A program made the translations under genes and the position numbers. From positions 1 to 64,000 of the forward strand of contig CAKTUI010000005.1 in the NCBI GenBank assembly GCA_934621385.1: a stretch of 64,000 nucleotides of DNA. Direction: 5' to 3'. This DNA comes from an uncultured Kiritimatiellota bacterium. Its GTDB lineage: Bacteria > Verrucomicrobiota > Kiritimatiellia > RFP12 > UBA1067. Positions 55,160 through 62,852 of this stretch are shown in pieces. The notes beneath the pieces are model-generated. The model worked only from the letters and a program-made list of their open reading frames with translations, did no database searches and was not told where the DNA came from. The stretch's first letter is position 1. The number at the start of each line of letters is the position of its first letter.

Positions 55160-55725
55160 TGCGCACCTCCCGCGCCGTCGTAGTAGCCGCGCTCCACGCC
55201 GTAGACGACCAGCACCGGGCCGTCCACCTCGTAGCGCACGCGGTCCGAGAAGGCGAGTCGCCGTGCGCCCGAGCGGCGCAGGATGCGCCGCCGCTCGGTG
55301 TCGAGGATCCCGACGAGCTGGGCGAGGCGCGTCGGCGCGAGGTCCATCCAGTGGCTCCCGGCGGGGACCCCGGCGCGTGCGAGGACGCCGTCGACGTAGG
55401 CCGCCGCACCGCCCTCGCCGCCGCCCTTGAGCTGCATGAGCTGGGCGGCGAGCACCCGCACGGTGCGCGCGAGCCGCCGCTCCGCGCCGACGCCGTAGTG
55501 CACCGCCCGCTCCGCGTCGCCCGCGTCGGACCAGAGCCGCGCCATGACCGCGTCGTACTCGCCCGCCGTGCGGAGCTCCCCGAGGCTCCCGCGCCCGGTC
55601 TCCTCGCGGACGACGCGGCGGCGGTAGTCGCGGCACGCGTCCGCCCCGGCGATGCCGAGCCGCCGGCAGGCCGCCCCCGCCGCGAGGCCGTACGAGCGCA
55701 CCTGCGCCGCCGTCGGGGCGCTCAT
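55156..55725 (-). CDS. GemA/gp16-like early regulatory protein
   Basis: A 189-residue protein. The N-terminal region (LAAGAACRRLGIAGADACRDYRRRVVREETGRGSLGELRTAGEYDAVMARL) follows the DUF1018 (GemA/gp16) pattern of Mu-like phages, in which a YR..ET..G.S...L...EY motif is typical. Those proteins modulate host gene expression. The start MSAPTAAQV at 55725 overlaps the preceding stop by ATGA. Confidence 0.55.
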   Translation of the reverse strand: MSAPTAAQVRSYGLAAGAACRRLGIAGADACRDYRRRVVREETGRGSLGELRTAGEYDAVMARLWSDAGDAERAVHYGVGAERRLARTVRVLAAQLMQLKGGGEGGAAAYVDGVLARAGVPAGSHWMDLAPTRLAQLVGILDTERRRILRRSGARRLAFSDRVRYEVDGPVLVVYGVERGYYDGAGGAQ

Positions 55726-56351
55726 TTCGCGCCTCCCCCTGCCTTCGGCCAGCAGTCCGCGATGTCGAGCCGGATCGGCCGGAAGTCCTCCTGCGTGGAG
55801 CCGCGCACCTCGCAGGCGAGGTACTGCTTGCCGCGCTGCGGCTTGAGCGCCGCCTGCAGGATCGCCTTCGCCTCGCGCCACTTCTCGCTCGCGACCTCCA
55901 TGCGCATGAGCGAGAGCACCTTGCCCGTCGGGAGGTAGCCCTGCGCGTTCGCCCTGAACGCCGCCTCCACCAGCAGCCTCAGCGCCGACACGTCCACCCC
56001 GCTCACCCGGTCCAGCACCCCGTTCACGTACTCCAGCATCAGCTCCCGCGCCCGCACCACGCGCTCGTCGAGCCGGATGTTGTACTGCTGGCGTATCGAC
56101 ACCGAGATCAGCCCGTCGAAGCTCTGAGCCGAGAAGTTGCCCTTCTCCCCCAGCCGCTCCTTGCCGCCCTTGAGCGCCTCGAGGTCGGCCACGCTCTCGC
56201 CCACCACGCGCTCCAGCTCCGCCCGCGCCTTCCTGAACCGCGCCAGGATCCGCCGCGCCGTCCGGTCGCGCATCCTGTCGTACTCGCCCACGTACTTCAC
56301 GGGCACGTCGTCCCCGTTCGAGTCCCTCATCGTCCTCGTCTGCTTCTGCAT
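55722..56351 (-). CDS. DUF3164-like early phage protein
   Basis: A 209-residue protein with ARFRKARAELERVVGESVADLEALKGGKERLGEKGNFSAQSFDGLISV, NIRLDERVVRARELMLEYVNG and RMEVASEKWREAKAILQAALKPQRGKQYL. These fit DUF3164, an early-region protein of Mu-like phages (sometimes mislabelled sulphate transporter). AAGGAGACAG lies before the ATG at 56351. Confidence 0.75.
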   Translation of the reverse strand: MQKQTRTMRDSNGDDVPVKYVGEYDRMRDRTARRILARFRKARAELERVVGESVADLEALKGGKERLGEKGNFSAQSFDGLISVSIRQQYNIRLDERVVRARELMLEYVNGVLDRVSGVDVSALRLLVEAAFRANAQGYLPTGKVLSLMRMEVASEKWREAKAILQAALKPQRGKQYLACEVRGSTQEDFRPIRLDIADCWPKAGGGAK

Positions 56352-56401
56352 TTCCACTGTCTCCTTTTTTCCTGTTTGTTTTGTGTTTTTGCCTGAAATC
56401 C

Positions 56402-57457
56402 TCAGATCGCGTCGTCCGTGCCGACCGCGATGCGCTCGCTCTCGGCCGCCGCCTGGTTGAAGTGCAGCCAGCCGAAGCGCTCCTTGGCCCGGATGGCCCT
56501 GCGCCGCCCGCGCTGGATCAGCGAGATGAACGCCGTCAGCCCCCCGTTCTTCACGAGGTTCTTGATCGCGCCCTTCGCCGCCATGTCGCCCGGCTCGGGC
56601 AGGCCCACCGCCTCCCAGAACCGCCGCAGGTCGGCGAGCGTGTAGTTGCCGTCGAAGAACGCCGCCGGCTGGCACCGCCGGAACGTCTGCGCGAAGAGCG
56701 GCGACACGCCGCCGCTCGTCATCTCCGAGTAGGCCACGCGCGTCCCGCAGTAGACGACCCCGCACCTCACCGTGTCCGAGAGCGTCCGGATGCACTCGAT
56801 GATCGTCTCGCCGTCGGCCCGCGTGCGGGCGAGCCTGAGCGCGAGCTGGATCTCGTCGAGGAGCAGGGTCGTCGAGGTCGAGACCGCCGCCGCGAGCGCC
56901 TCGCGCCGGCGCGCCGTCGACTGCGGCACGCTCCGCGCCCCGACCGCCTTCAGCAGGTCCCCGAGGAACGCGTTGTACGTCAGCCCCTCCGTGAACCGGT
57001 AGTACTTCACGCTCAGCGGGAAGAGGTCGCGGTAGTGCAGCAGGCACGCCGTCTTGCCCATCTGGCTCTCGCCGAAGAGCATCCCCGGCTGCTTGTCGAA
57101 CCGGGCGTTGTCGATCACCGCCCGGACCCGCTCCCACATGCTCGTCTCGACGAACGGGATCGGCGCGATCTCGCCCTCCGTCTCGAGCCGCACGAGGAAG
57201 TTGCCGACCTCCTTGACGATGCCGTGCGTGTCGCCCGCGTACTTGCCGGCGAAGAACGGCGAGAGCCGCGCCACCGACACCCCCGAGCGCTCGCTCAGCT
57301 TCACCTGGCTGTTGCGCGGGCTCGCGTTGATCCAGTCGACGGCCCGCAGGGCGACGCGCACCTCGTCGTCCGTCAGGGCCTGCCCCTCGGCGTACCCCCT
57401 CAGGGCCGCCGCCACCTCGTTCCGGTCGTAGACCTTCTTCTGCTGTGTCTCGTTCAT
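56402..57457 (-). CDS. MuB-like AAA+ ATPase, transposition target selector
   Basis: A 351-residue protein. An N-terminal HTH (SERSGVSVARLSPFFAGKYAG, residues 55-75) is followed by an AAA+ domain: Walker A GESQMGKT at 129-136, Walker B TLLLDEIQLAL with D201/E202. It binds DNA, activates the transposase and selects target DNA away from the element. It follows the transposase gene (57 nt gap), as A-B in Mu. Confidence 0.88.
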   Translation of the reverse strand: MNETQQKKVYDRNEVAAALRGYAEGQALTDDEVRVALRAVDWINASPRNSQVKLSERSGVSVARLSPFFAGKYAGDTHGIVKEVGNFLVRLETEGEIAPIPFVETSMWERVRAVIDNARFDKQPGMLFGESQMGKTACLLHYRDLFPLSVKYYRFTEGLTYNAFLGDLLKAVGARSVPQSTARRREALAAAVSTSTTLLLDEIQLALRLARTRADGETIIECIRTLSDTVRCGVVYCGTRVAYSEMTSGGVSPLFAQTFRRCQPAAFFDGNYTLADLRRFWEAVGLPEPGDMAAKGAIKNLVKNGGLTAFISLIQRGRRRAIRAKERFGWLHFNQAAAESERIAVGTDDAI

Positions 57458-57514
57458 TGCTTCTTGACTCCTTCCTTATTCCTTGTTTACCGTCGTTTCA
57501 ACACCGTTTAAGCC

Positions 57515-59581
57515 TCAGCTCAGGGCCGCGTAGGGGTTCGGCTCCGCGCCGCCCGCCTCCTTCGGCCCCGCCGCCGCGTCCACCCGGACGCGCCCGGCCT
57601 TCGCCCGCCGCTTCGGCCCGGCCTCCCGCGCCGCCTCGGCGAGGAGCCGCCGCCCCGTGTCGAGCGCGATCCGCTCCGCCGTCGCCTCCCAGTTGCGGCT
57701 GCGCGTGTCGTGCAGCACCTCCGCCATGTCGACGAGCTTCCGGCGCGACTCCTCGCGGATCATCTCCTCGTCCGCCCAGAACGCCGTCCGGATGCGGTCG
57801 GCCATCCCGAGCGGGCGGTCGTCCTCGTCGGCCACCCAGAGGTGGTCCTGCAGCTCGCCCCAGCAGTTCACGTAGACCTTCACCCGCCGCCCCGGCGCGA
57901 GCGCGTGCGGCACCCCGTCCGCCCCCCTCACCCGCGCCTCGTACACCATCTCCACGCCGCGCCCGTAGAGCCGCTCGTCCCGGAAGCGGAGCGTCCGCTT
58001 CGGCGTGACCGTCAGCTCCCTCGCCCAGCGCGGGTCCATGAAGTACCACATCTCCGTCAGCGGCACGCGCACGAGCTCGCCCCGCCACGTCTCCCACGCC
58101 TCGCGCCGCGACATCCGGCGGCTGCGCACCATGCGCCCGGGGTCCGCCATGATCATCGCCTCGATGCGCTCGCGCGTCGTCGGCGTGAGCGCGTCGAGCG
58201 CCGCCATCGGGTGCCACGTCCCGGGGTCGTCCGGGTCGCGGAACTCCTCCACGTGGTACCGCTCGCCCCACCCCTCCAGCCGGTGTTCCGTCGTGTCGTT
58301 GATCGCGTCGCTCCGCGCCCCCGCGACCACCTGGTACTCCGACCACTCCAGGAACCGCTTCGAGAACAGCCGCACCACCTCCGCCGGCAGGTCCGCCGCC
58401 GCCACCTCCGCGATGAACCGCTCCTCGTGCCCCCGGAACGCGTCCAGGTCCTCCGGCTTCATCGCCGCGCTCATCCCCACCGCCCCCGGCAGGTCCGCCG
58501 TCTCCAGCTGCCGGTAGCGGTGCGCCCCCTCCACCGTGCTCTTGAACTGCGGGTGCCCGAAGCGCCCGAGGAACAGCCCCCGGTGCGCCGGGGCCGACTT
58601 CGGCGAGCCCGTCTGGAACCGGATCAGCCGCCCGTACCCGGGCAGCCCCTCCAGCCGCCGCCGCACCGCCTCCCGGATCGCCGTCGTCCCCTTTTCCAGC
58701 ACGTGCGTCACCCCGTTGCGGTTGAACCCCACCACCGCGTGCACGTAGAAGAACGTCATCGCGAACAGCTGCTCCGTCAGCCCGTCCCCGGCGATGCGGT
58801 CCTGCGTGTCCGTGTGCGAGTAGGGGCGCGGCTTCTGGAACGCCGGCAGGTGGTAGCCCGTGCCGACGTCGTAGCAGTGGAAGCCGACCGGCCGCCACAG
58901 CCCCGCGTGCCCCTTGCACATCACCACCAGGTTGTCGAACGCGTCGTCCCACTGGTACACCGCCCCGCCCGGCAGCTGCCGCCCCGTCGCCGCGTCCAGC
59001 CGGCTGCGCATCACGTCCCGCACGAACCGCGCCGCCGCACCCGCCCCGCGCACGTTCCACTCCAGCGACGCGAGGAACGTCGCGTCCCCCGCGAGCCGCG
59101 CCTGCAGGTTCGCGTACCCCCACCCGAACGGCTCCCACCCGGGCGGGCACGCCGCCGGGACGGCCGCGCCCGGCCGCTCCGCCCGCCACACCTCGCGCCA
59201 CGTGCCGATCCCCGCGAGGATCGCCCCGGCGCGGAAGTCCGCCATCATCCGACGGTGCGCCGCCGCGTGGAAGTTCACCTGCCCCCGGAACTTCTCAAGG
59301 TAGCCCTTGTACACCGGCAGCACGTCCGGCGCGGGGCGCACCCGCGCCACCTTGCGCTTGTCCGCCGCCCCGACCGCGCCGTGCGAACGCCACGCGTAGT
59401 ACCGCCGCATGAATGTCTTCGCCGTCATCCCGGCCTTCCTCGCGCACGCCGCCGCCACGCGGCACGTGCGCCCGCTCCCGCGAGCCGCCGACACCGCCAC
59501 GAACAGCGGCTCCAGAGCCGCCACGCGCGCGCGCTCCGCCGGATCCGCGATCATCGCGTACTCCTCGAATATGCTCCGCAT
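57515..59581 (-). CDS. MuA-like DDE transposase
   Basis: A 688-residue transposase. N-terminal HTH segments (KAGMTAKTFMRRYYAW) precede a retroviral-integrase-type core: first Asp at VYQWDDAFDNL (D212/D213), then HVLEKGTTAIREAV (E296) and FKSTVEGAHRYRQLE (E351). The E296-E351 spacing of 55 matches MuA D336-E392 (56). The C-terminal beta-barrel and basic tail (Mu-transpos_C) follow, e.g. AWETWRGELVRVPLTEMWYFMDPRW. It cuts and joins the ends at 36.38 and 61.77 kb. The second acidic residue seems to be Glu instead of Asp, which is unusual. Confidence 0.85.
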   Translation of the reverse strand: MRSIFEEYAMIADPAERARVAALEPLFVAVSAARGSGRTCRVAAACARKAGMTAKTFMRRYYAWRSHGAVGAADKRKVARVRPAPDVLPVYKGYLEKFRGQVNFHAAAHRRMMADFRAGAILAGIGTWREVWRAERPGAAVPAACPPGWEPFGWGYANLQARLAGDATFLASLEWNVRGAGAAARFVRDVMRSRLDAATGRQLPGGAVYQWDDAFDNLVVMCKGHAGLWRPVGFHCYDVGTGYHLPAFQKPRPYSHTDTQDRIAGDGLTEQLFAMTFFYVHAVVGFNRNGVTHVLEKGTTAIREAVRRRLEGLPGYGRLIRFQTGSPKSAPAHRGLFLGRFGHPQFKSTVEGAHRYRQLETADLPGAVGMSAAMKPEDLDAFRGHEERFIAEVAAADLPAEVVRLFSKRFLEWSEYQVVAGARSDAINDTTEHRLEGWGERYHVEEFRDPDDPGTWHPMAALDALTPTTRERIEAMIMADPGRMVRSRRMSRREAWETWRGELVRVPLTEMWYFMDPRWARELTVTPKRTLRFRDERLYGRGVEMVYEARVRGADGVPHALAPGRRVKVYVNCWGELQDHLWVADEDDRPLGMADRIRTAFWADEEMIREESRRKLVDMAEVLHDTRSRNWEATAERIALDTGRRLLAEAAREAGPKRRAKAGRVRVDAAAGPKEAGGAEPNPYAALS

Positions 59582-59594
59582 CGCCGCCGCCCCC

Positions 59595-59945
59595 TCACCG
59601 CCGCCGGAACGCCGCCGCCTGGTCCGTGCACCGCTCCCGCAGGAACTTGTAGAGCGCCGCGCGCGACACGTGCAGGTTGCGCTTCAGCCGCCCCGTCCCG
59701 AGGTCGCTCCCGCCGATCGCCGCCGAGTCGTAGAGCGCGTACACCAGCTTCGTCTCCGGCTTGTCGAACAGCACCAGCGCGACCTCCACCGCCGTGAAGT
59801 CCATCTTCGACTCCCCGCCCGCGAACCGGTTCATCCGGTCCACGAACGTCGCCATCTCCACGCTCGTCACCTCCAGCGCGTCGCGGAGGCGCTGGAACAT
59901 GTCGCCCTGCACGGGCGTGCCCGCCCTCAGCTCCCTGCGCCCCAT
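59595..59945 (-). CDS. Early phage protein with possible HTH
   Basis: A 116-residue protein ending with KRNLHVSRAALYKFLRERCTDQAAAF, possibly a Fis-like HTH. No family is recognised. It lies 13 nt upstream of the transposase and 1 nt after the preceding gene, so it may be a transposition accessory. Confidence 0.5.
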   Translation of the reverse strand: MGRRELRAGTPVQGDMFQRLRDALEVTSVEMATFVDRMNRFAGGESKMDFTAVEVALVLFDKPETKLVYALYDSAAIGGSDLGTGRLKRNLHVSRAALYKFLRERCTDQAAAFRRR

Positions 59946-59946
59946 C

Positions 59947-60738
59947 TCAGCGCCCCCCTTCCTTCTTCAGCTCCGCCTCGCGCCCGTGCAGGTAGTCCAC
60001 CAGCACCCCCAGCGCCGCGAGCGCGTCCTCCACGTCGCGCCGGCACAGCAGCCTCGCCGCCGCCTCCAGCACCACCGTGTTCGTCGCCGGCACGATCACC
60101 CGGCTCCACTCGGCGCGGGCGCACGCCGCCGGGTCGTTCGCGTCCGGCGCCGCGCCGGCCGCCTTGCCCCCGGCCGGGCGGCCCCCGCACGAGAGCCACA
60201 GCCGCTCCAGCTTCCGCCGGCTCGTCGCCTCGGCGAACAGCCGCTCGCGCGCATCGATCACCGACGCGTCCACCTCGCCGTCCTCCCCGTAGCTGATCCG
60301 CAACTCGTGCGTGGCGCGGAGCGCGGCCATCACCGCGTCCGTCCGGCCTCCCATCAGCTCCGCCATCTTCGCCGCCATCGCCTTGTATGACATGGCCGTT
60401 TTGTAGGCGATTTCGGGGCAGTGGTCGGCGAGCCAGTCCTCGATTCCGCTGTTCGGCCGTCCCTCGCCCCATCGTCCGTTTTTGGTGGCTTTGGCGTTGT
60501 TTTTGAAGGTTTTATATTTTTCTACCGCGGTAGAAAAATACAAACTGGCCTCGACCAGGGCCGCCTCGGCCTGGATCATCATCGCGCCGAAGGCCACAGC
60601 CTCGCGCACGAAGGCGCCGCGCGCGCCCTCGGCGCGGCGGTACTGCGCCGTGAGCTGCGCCGCCGACTCGTCGACGGCCGCGACCCCGGCCACCTCGACG
60701 GCGCTCGCCGCCCTCACGATCTCGCTCTTTCCCATCAC
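59947..60738 (-). CDS. Early phage protein of unknown function
   Basis: A 263-residue helical protein. Segments AFVREAVAFGAMMIQAEAALVEA, YKTFKNNAKATKNGRWGEGRPN and IAYKTAMSYKAMAAKMAELM recall DUF3102-like plasmid/phage proteins, with low certainty. The codons for LYFSTAVEKY contain the CCGCGG-centred palindrome (60519-60540). The spacer beside it matches 54.6 kb. Probably DNA-binding. Confidence 0.55.
   Translation of the reverse strand: MMGKSEIVRAASAVEVAGVAAVDESAAQLTAQYRRAEGARGAFVREAVAFGAMMIQAEAALVEASLYFSTAVEKYKTFKNNAKATKNGRWGEGRPNSGIEDWLADHCPEIAYKTAMSYKAMAAKMAELMGGRTDAVMAALRATHELRISYGEDGEVDASVIDARERLFAEATSRRKLERLWLSCGGRPAGGKAAGAAPDANDPAACARAEWSRVIVPATNTVVLEAAARLLCRRDVEDALAALGVLVDYLHGREAELKKEGGR
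60519..60540. repeat. CCGCGG-centred palindrome, second copy (inside a gene)
   Basis: TTTCTACCGCGGTAGAAA plus two T/A each side, identical to 54648-54669. The adjacent 45 bp on the minus strand (TATAAAACCTTCAAAAACAA onward) resembles the plus strand next to the first copy. A likely binding site repeated within the element. Confidence 0.7.
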
Positions 60739-60756
60739 CCGTCCTCCTTGTCCTTG

Positions 60757-60993
60757 TTATTTCCGGTCTGTTTTCCCGAGCGGCAGGACCGCCCAGCTCG
60801 GCAGGATCGCCCCGGTCTCGATCTGCACGGCGAGCCGGGCGCGCTTGTCCGCGCCGATCGCCCCCTTGCCGTAGTACATGTACGTGTAGAGCGCGGAGTA
60901 CGTCACCCCGAGCTTCTCCGCCGCCTCGCGCATCCCGCGGTACTTCACCGTGCGGACGCGCTGGATGACGACCTTTTCCGCCGATCCGCTCAT
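60757..60993 (-). CDS. Small HTH protein (Ner-like position)
   Basis: A 78-residue basic protein with VKYRGMREAAEKLGVTYSALYTYMYYGKGAIGADKRARL, a good helix-turn-helix. In Mu the second gene, ner, is a small HTH negative regulator; its position and size agree. Overlaps the gene before it by ATGA. Confidence 0.65.
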   Translation of the reverse strand: MSGSAEKVVIQRVRTVKYRGMREAAEKLGVTYSALYTYMYYGKGAIGADKRARLAVQIETGAILPSWAVLPLGKTDRK

Positions 60994-61118
60994 CGCCGGC
61001 CTCCCTTCCCGTCCCGCCTGGTGAGGCCGTCGGTGTAGCCCCAGGCGTAGCAGATGACGCCGACGACCACGGCGTGGTCGATGGCGATGCCCAGGGCGAT
61101 TCCGTTGACGCTGCTCAT
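60990..61118 (-). CDS. Small membrane protein, first early gene
   Basis: A 42-residue protein (MSSVNGIALGIAIDHAVVVG, then VICYAWGYTDGLTRR) with one hydrophobic helix. Its ATG overlaps the TGA of a ten-codon leader ORF (61115-61147). Function unknown. Confidence 0.5.
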   Translation of the reverse strand: MSSVNGIALGIAIDHAVVVGVICYAWGYTDGLTRRDGKGGRR

Positions 61119-61147
61119 CGGGCCGCCCCCTTCCTCTTGTCGCTCAT
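61115..61147 (-). CDS. Ten-residue leader ORF
   Basis: MSDKRKGAAR with GAAAGGAACAG upstream; its TGA overlaps the next ATG. The Shine-Dalgarno-bearing start suggests a coupling or attenuation leader of the early operon. Too short to be certain. Confidence 0.3.
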   Translation of the reverse strand: MSDKRKGAAR

Positions 61148-61159
61148 TGTTTCTGTTCC

Positions 61160-61293
61160 TTTCGTGACACACATTTGGTATAATGTTTTTAATCTATTTC
61201 GTGACAACGGGTGTAGTATACACCAAAGATGATGTTGATGTCAATAGTGTATCGCACTTATGGTGTAAAATAAAAATGAACAGTATTGGTGTA
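61160..61293. promoter_or_regulatory. Lysis-lysogeny control region (promoters and operators)
   Basis: A perfect palindrome GGTGTA-GTA-TACACC (61210-61224) contains a minus-strand TATACT -10. Further GGTGTA half-sites lie at 61262 and 61288. TTTCGTGACA occurs twice as a direct repeat (61160-61169, 61197-61206). A plus-strand TGGTATAAT is at 61176-61184. These are candidates for repressor and Ner-like operators. Confidence 0.65.
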
Positions 61294-61608
61294 AGGCTAA
61301 GAGAGCTTAGGAAATCGTCATCTCAGGCCGAGATGGCGGATAGTGTTGGTGTCAAACAACAGAACTGGGCACGATGGGAAAGTGGTGTGGTATCGCCGAG
61401 TGCAGATATGATTATCAAGATCTGCCGCGCTCACGCCTGTTCCGCCGACTGGTTATTGGGATTGGCTGAGCGGGGCGGAGGCGGGATGGCGACGGCGCAC
61501 GGAGTGGGTGCGATTGCGGCGGCTGGGAATGCGACGGTCAATGCGGGTGGGGTCTGCTCGAAGTGCAAGCTGATGCAGGCGCACATCCGGGAGATTACCG
61601 GGCGGTGA
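61276..61608 (+). CDS. Phage repressor (XRE-type HTH)
   Basis: A 110-residue protein: NSIGVRLRELRKSSSQAEMADSVGVKQQNWARWESGVVSPSADMIIKI is a classical HTH_3 domain. A Gly/Ala-rich tail ends with CSKCKLMQAHIREITGR (CxxC). Faces the early operon, as the c gene in Mu. The start at 61276 has no Shine-Dalgarno; TAAAAT lies 4 nt upstream. Cys pair may sense metal or redox, by inference. Confidence 0.8.
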   Translation: MNSIGVRLRELRKSSSQAEMADSVGVKQQNWARWESGVVSPSADMIIKICRAHACSADWLLGLAERGGGGMATAHGVGAIAAAGNATVNAGGVCSKCKLMQAHIREITGR

Positions 61609-61651
61609 GTCCGCTGTTCAAGGGTCATTTAAGGTAGGATGAAGCCTACAA

Positions 61652-61690
61652 GAAGCCCCCTTCAAGTTCACTGCCTGGAGGGGGCTTTTT
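61652..61690 (+). terminator. Terminator of the repressor gene
   Basis: AGCCCCCTTC, loop, GGAGGGGGCT then TTTTTCATTC on the plus strand, about 44 nt beyond the repressor stop. Confidence 0.85.
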
Positions 61691-61718
61691 CATTCTATAA
61701 GCAGGCACTAAAACTCAG

Positions 61719-61765
61719 TTTTTCTCATCTCGACTTGAATCTTTCCCATCTTGCATTTGAAAATA
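61719..61765 (-). repeat. Right-end transposase binding sites
   Basis: Reading inward, TATTTTCAAATGCAAGATGG (61765 on) is followed by TTCAAGTCGAGATGAGAAAA (61739 on). The latter is an exact inverted copy of the left-end site at 36381-36401. They resemble MuA end sites such as those in Mu L1. Confidence 0.7.
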
Positions 61766-61770
61766 CAGCC
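61766..61770. repeat. Candidate 5-bp target-site duplication, right copy
   Basis: CAGCC immediately after the right terminus, equal to 36373-36377. Confidence 0.5.
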
Positions 61771-61969
61771 GCGAAAGGCACAAAAACGGCGCGGCAGTTG
61801 GCGGGATTCGCGGCAAAACGAGCAGGTGGAGACACCGCTTCGACCGAATGCGCCTGTCCGCCCATAACCGAACAATTCGTGCATCAAGCGCACGATTCCG
61901 GCGAACGAGCGGCTTCGCGGCGGATGCTCATGGGCAAGGCCCCGACGCGGCAAGGGCAACCGCCGCGCC

Positions 61970-62073
61970 TCCCGTGCCCATCGGACGGAGACTTACTGCG
62001 CAGTAAATCAAGACTTACTGGGCAGTAAGTCTAAAGTTACTCAGGAGTAAGTTTTCTTCCGATGGGCACGGGA
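61970..62073. repeat. 22-bp repeat array inside a 16-bp inverted repeat
   Basis: The arms TCCCGTGCCCATCGGA (61970-61985) and its complement (62058-62073) enclose three units starting at 61990, 62012 and 62035: GACTTACTGCGCAGTAA, GACTTACTGGGCAGTAAG, AGTTACTCAGGAGTAAG. Each unit is itself nearly palindromic. The interval 61771-62252 contains no gene. Confidence 0.85.
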
Positions 62074-62252
62074 AATTCCTGTGATGCGTACGCGGCGCAC
62101 TTCCCCTGCGCACGACAAGAAATTCCGATAAGCATCCGAAGGAAGAACAATGCCCACGAGCCAAGCTTGCCCTCCCCATCGGGCTGGAAACTGACGGGCA
62201 GGAACGGTCGGTGCGCGGTTGATTGCGCTCCCAAACCGCCGCGTTGCGAAGC

Positions 62253-62849
62253 CTATTCCTCCGTGCCGTCCGTCAGGCGGTAGCCTTCGCCGCGGACGCT
62301 CTCAATGGTGAGTCCCCTGCCCAGTTTCTTGCGCAGGTTGGCAATCGTCTGGTCGACGGTCCGCGTCGTTCCGTAGTAGTCGAATCCCCAGGCCTCGTTC
62401 ATCAGCGTCTCCCGCGAGACGACCGCGCCCGGTTCCGCCGTCAAAAGCACCAAAATCTTCAGTTCACGCGGCAAAAGCCGAACCGATGTCCCATCCGCCT
62501 GAATCACGGCCATCCGCGCAACATCAACCTGCACCGGCCCAATGGACCACACCTCCCCACCCGTCTCAAGGACGGAAAGTCCGCCGTCACCATCCTTGAC
62601 CTCCACACGATACTTCGCCGACTGGAGCAGGTTCACCAGCCGCGAACGGGCCGCCCCGTCCTTGCCGACGACAACGACCTTTGGAAACTTCAATAAACGC
62701 GCGACACCGAGAATCGCCACAAGGGCGACTCCCGATGTCGCGCAATAGATGCAGCAGCACGTCAGGCAGGTGCAGGGGAAGCTGCTGCACAACCATGAAT
62801 CGGTCGTACAGCAGTGCTGAGCCAACGCCAGAAGTGCCGCGAGCATCAC
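62253..62849 (-). CDS. Cys-rich membrane protein with C-terminal winged-helix (OmpR/PhoB type) domain
   Basis: A 198-residue protein. Residues about 13-37 contain ten cysteines (CCTTDSWLCSS...CTCLTCCCIYC) next to a hydrophobic helix (GVALVAILGVARLLKF). A middle part (VVVVGKDGAARSRLVNLLQ) is a degenerate receiver-like stretch. The C-terminal 90 residues form a Trans_reg_C winged helix (LLPRELKILVLLTAEPGAVVSRETLMNEAW..., RTVDQTIANLRKKLG, VRGEGYRL). It is a membrane-anchored one-component regulator with possible metal or redox sensing. It starts 3 nt after the Cys-rich lipoprotein gene. Confidence 0.75.
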   Translation of the reverse strand: MMLAALLALAQHCCTTDSWLCSSFPCTCLTCCCIYCATSGVALVAILGVARLLKFPKVVVVGKDGAARSRLVNLLQSAKYRVEVKDGDGGLSVLETGGEVWSIGPVQVDVARMAVIQADGTSVRLLPRELKILVLLTAEPGAVVSRETLMNEAWGFDYYGTTRTVDQTIANLRKKLGRGLTIESVRGEGYRLTDGTEE

Positions 62850-62852
62850 CTG

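Larger units (their letters stand above)
36378..61765. mobile_element. Mu-like transposable prophage (about 25.4 kb)
   Basis: The element encodes a repressor, a MuA-like transposase with a MuB-like ATPase, and a full head and siphophage-type tail gene set. The left terminal site (36378-36401) is TGTTTCAAGTC followed by GAGATGAGAAAAA. The right end carries an inverted, related terminal site (61740-61765) and a second exact 21-bp inverted copy (61719-61739). GC is visibly higher than the flanks. A 5-bp CAGCC flanks both ends. No recombinase of the tyrosine type is present. The gene order (c, early, A, B, late) follows Mu, except that MuF lies at the far end. Most structural genes overlap by ATGA. 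Confidence 0.85.
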
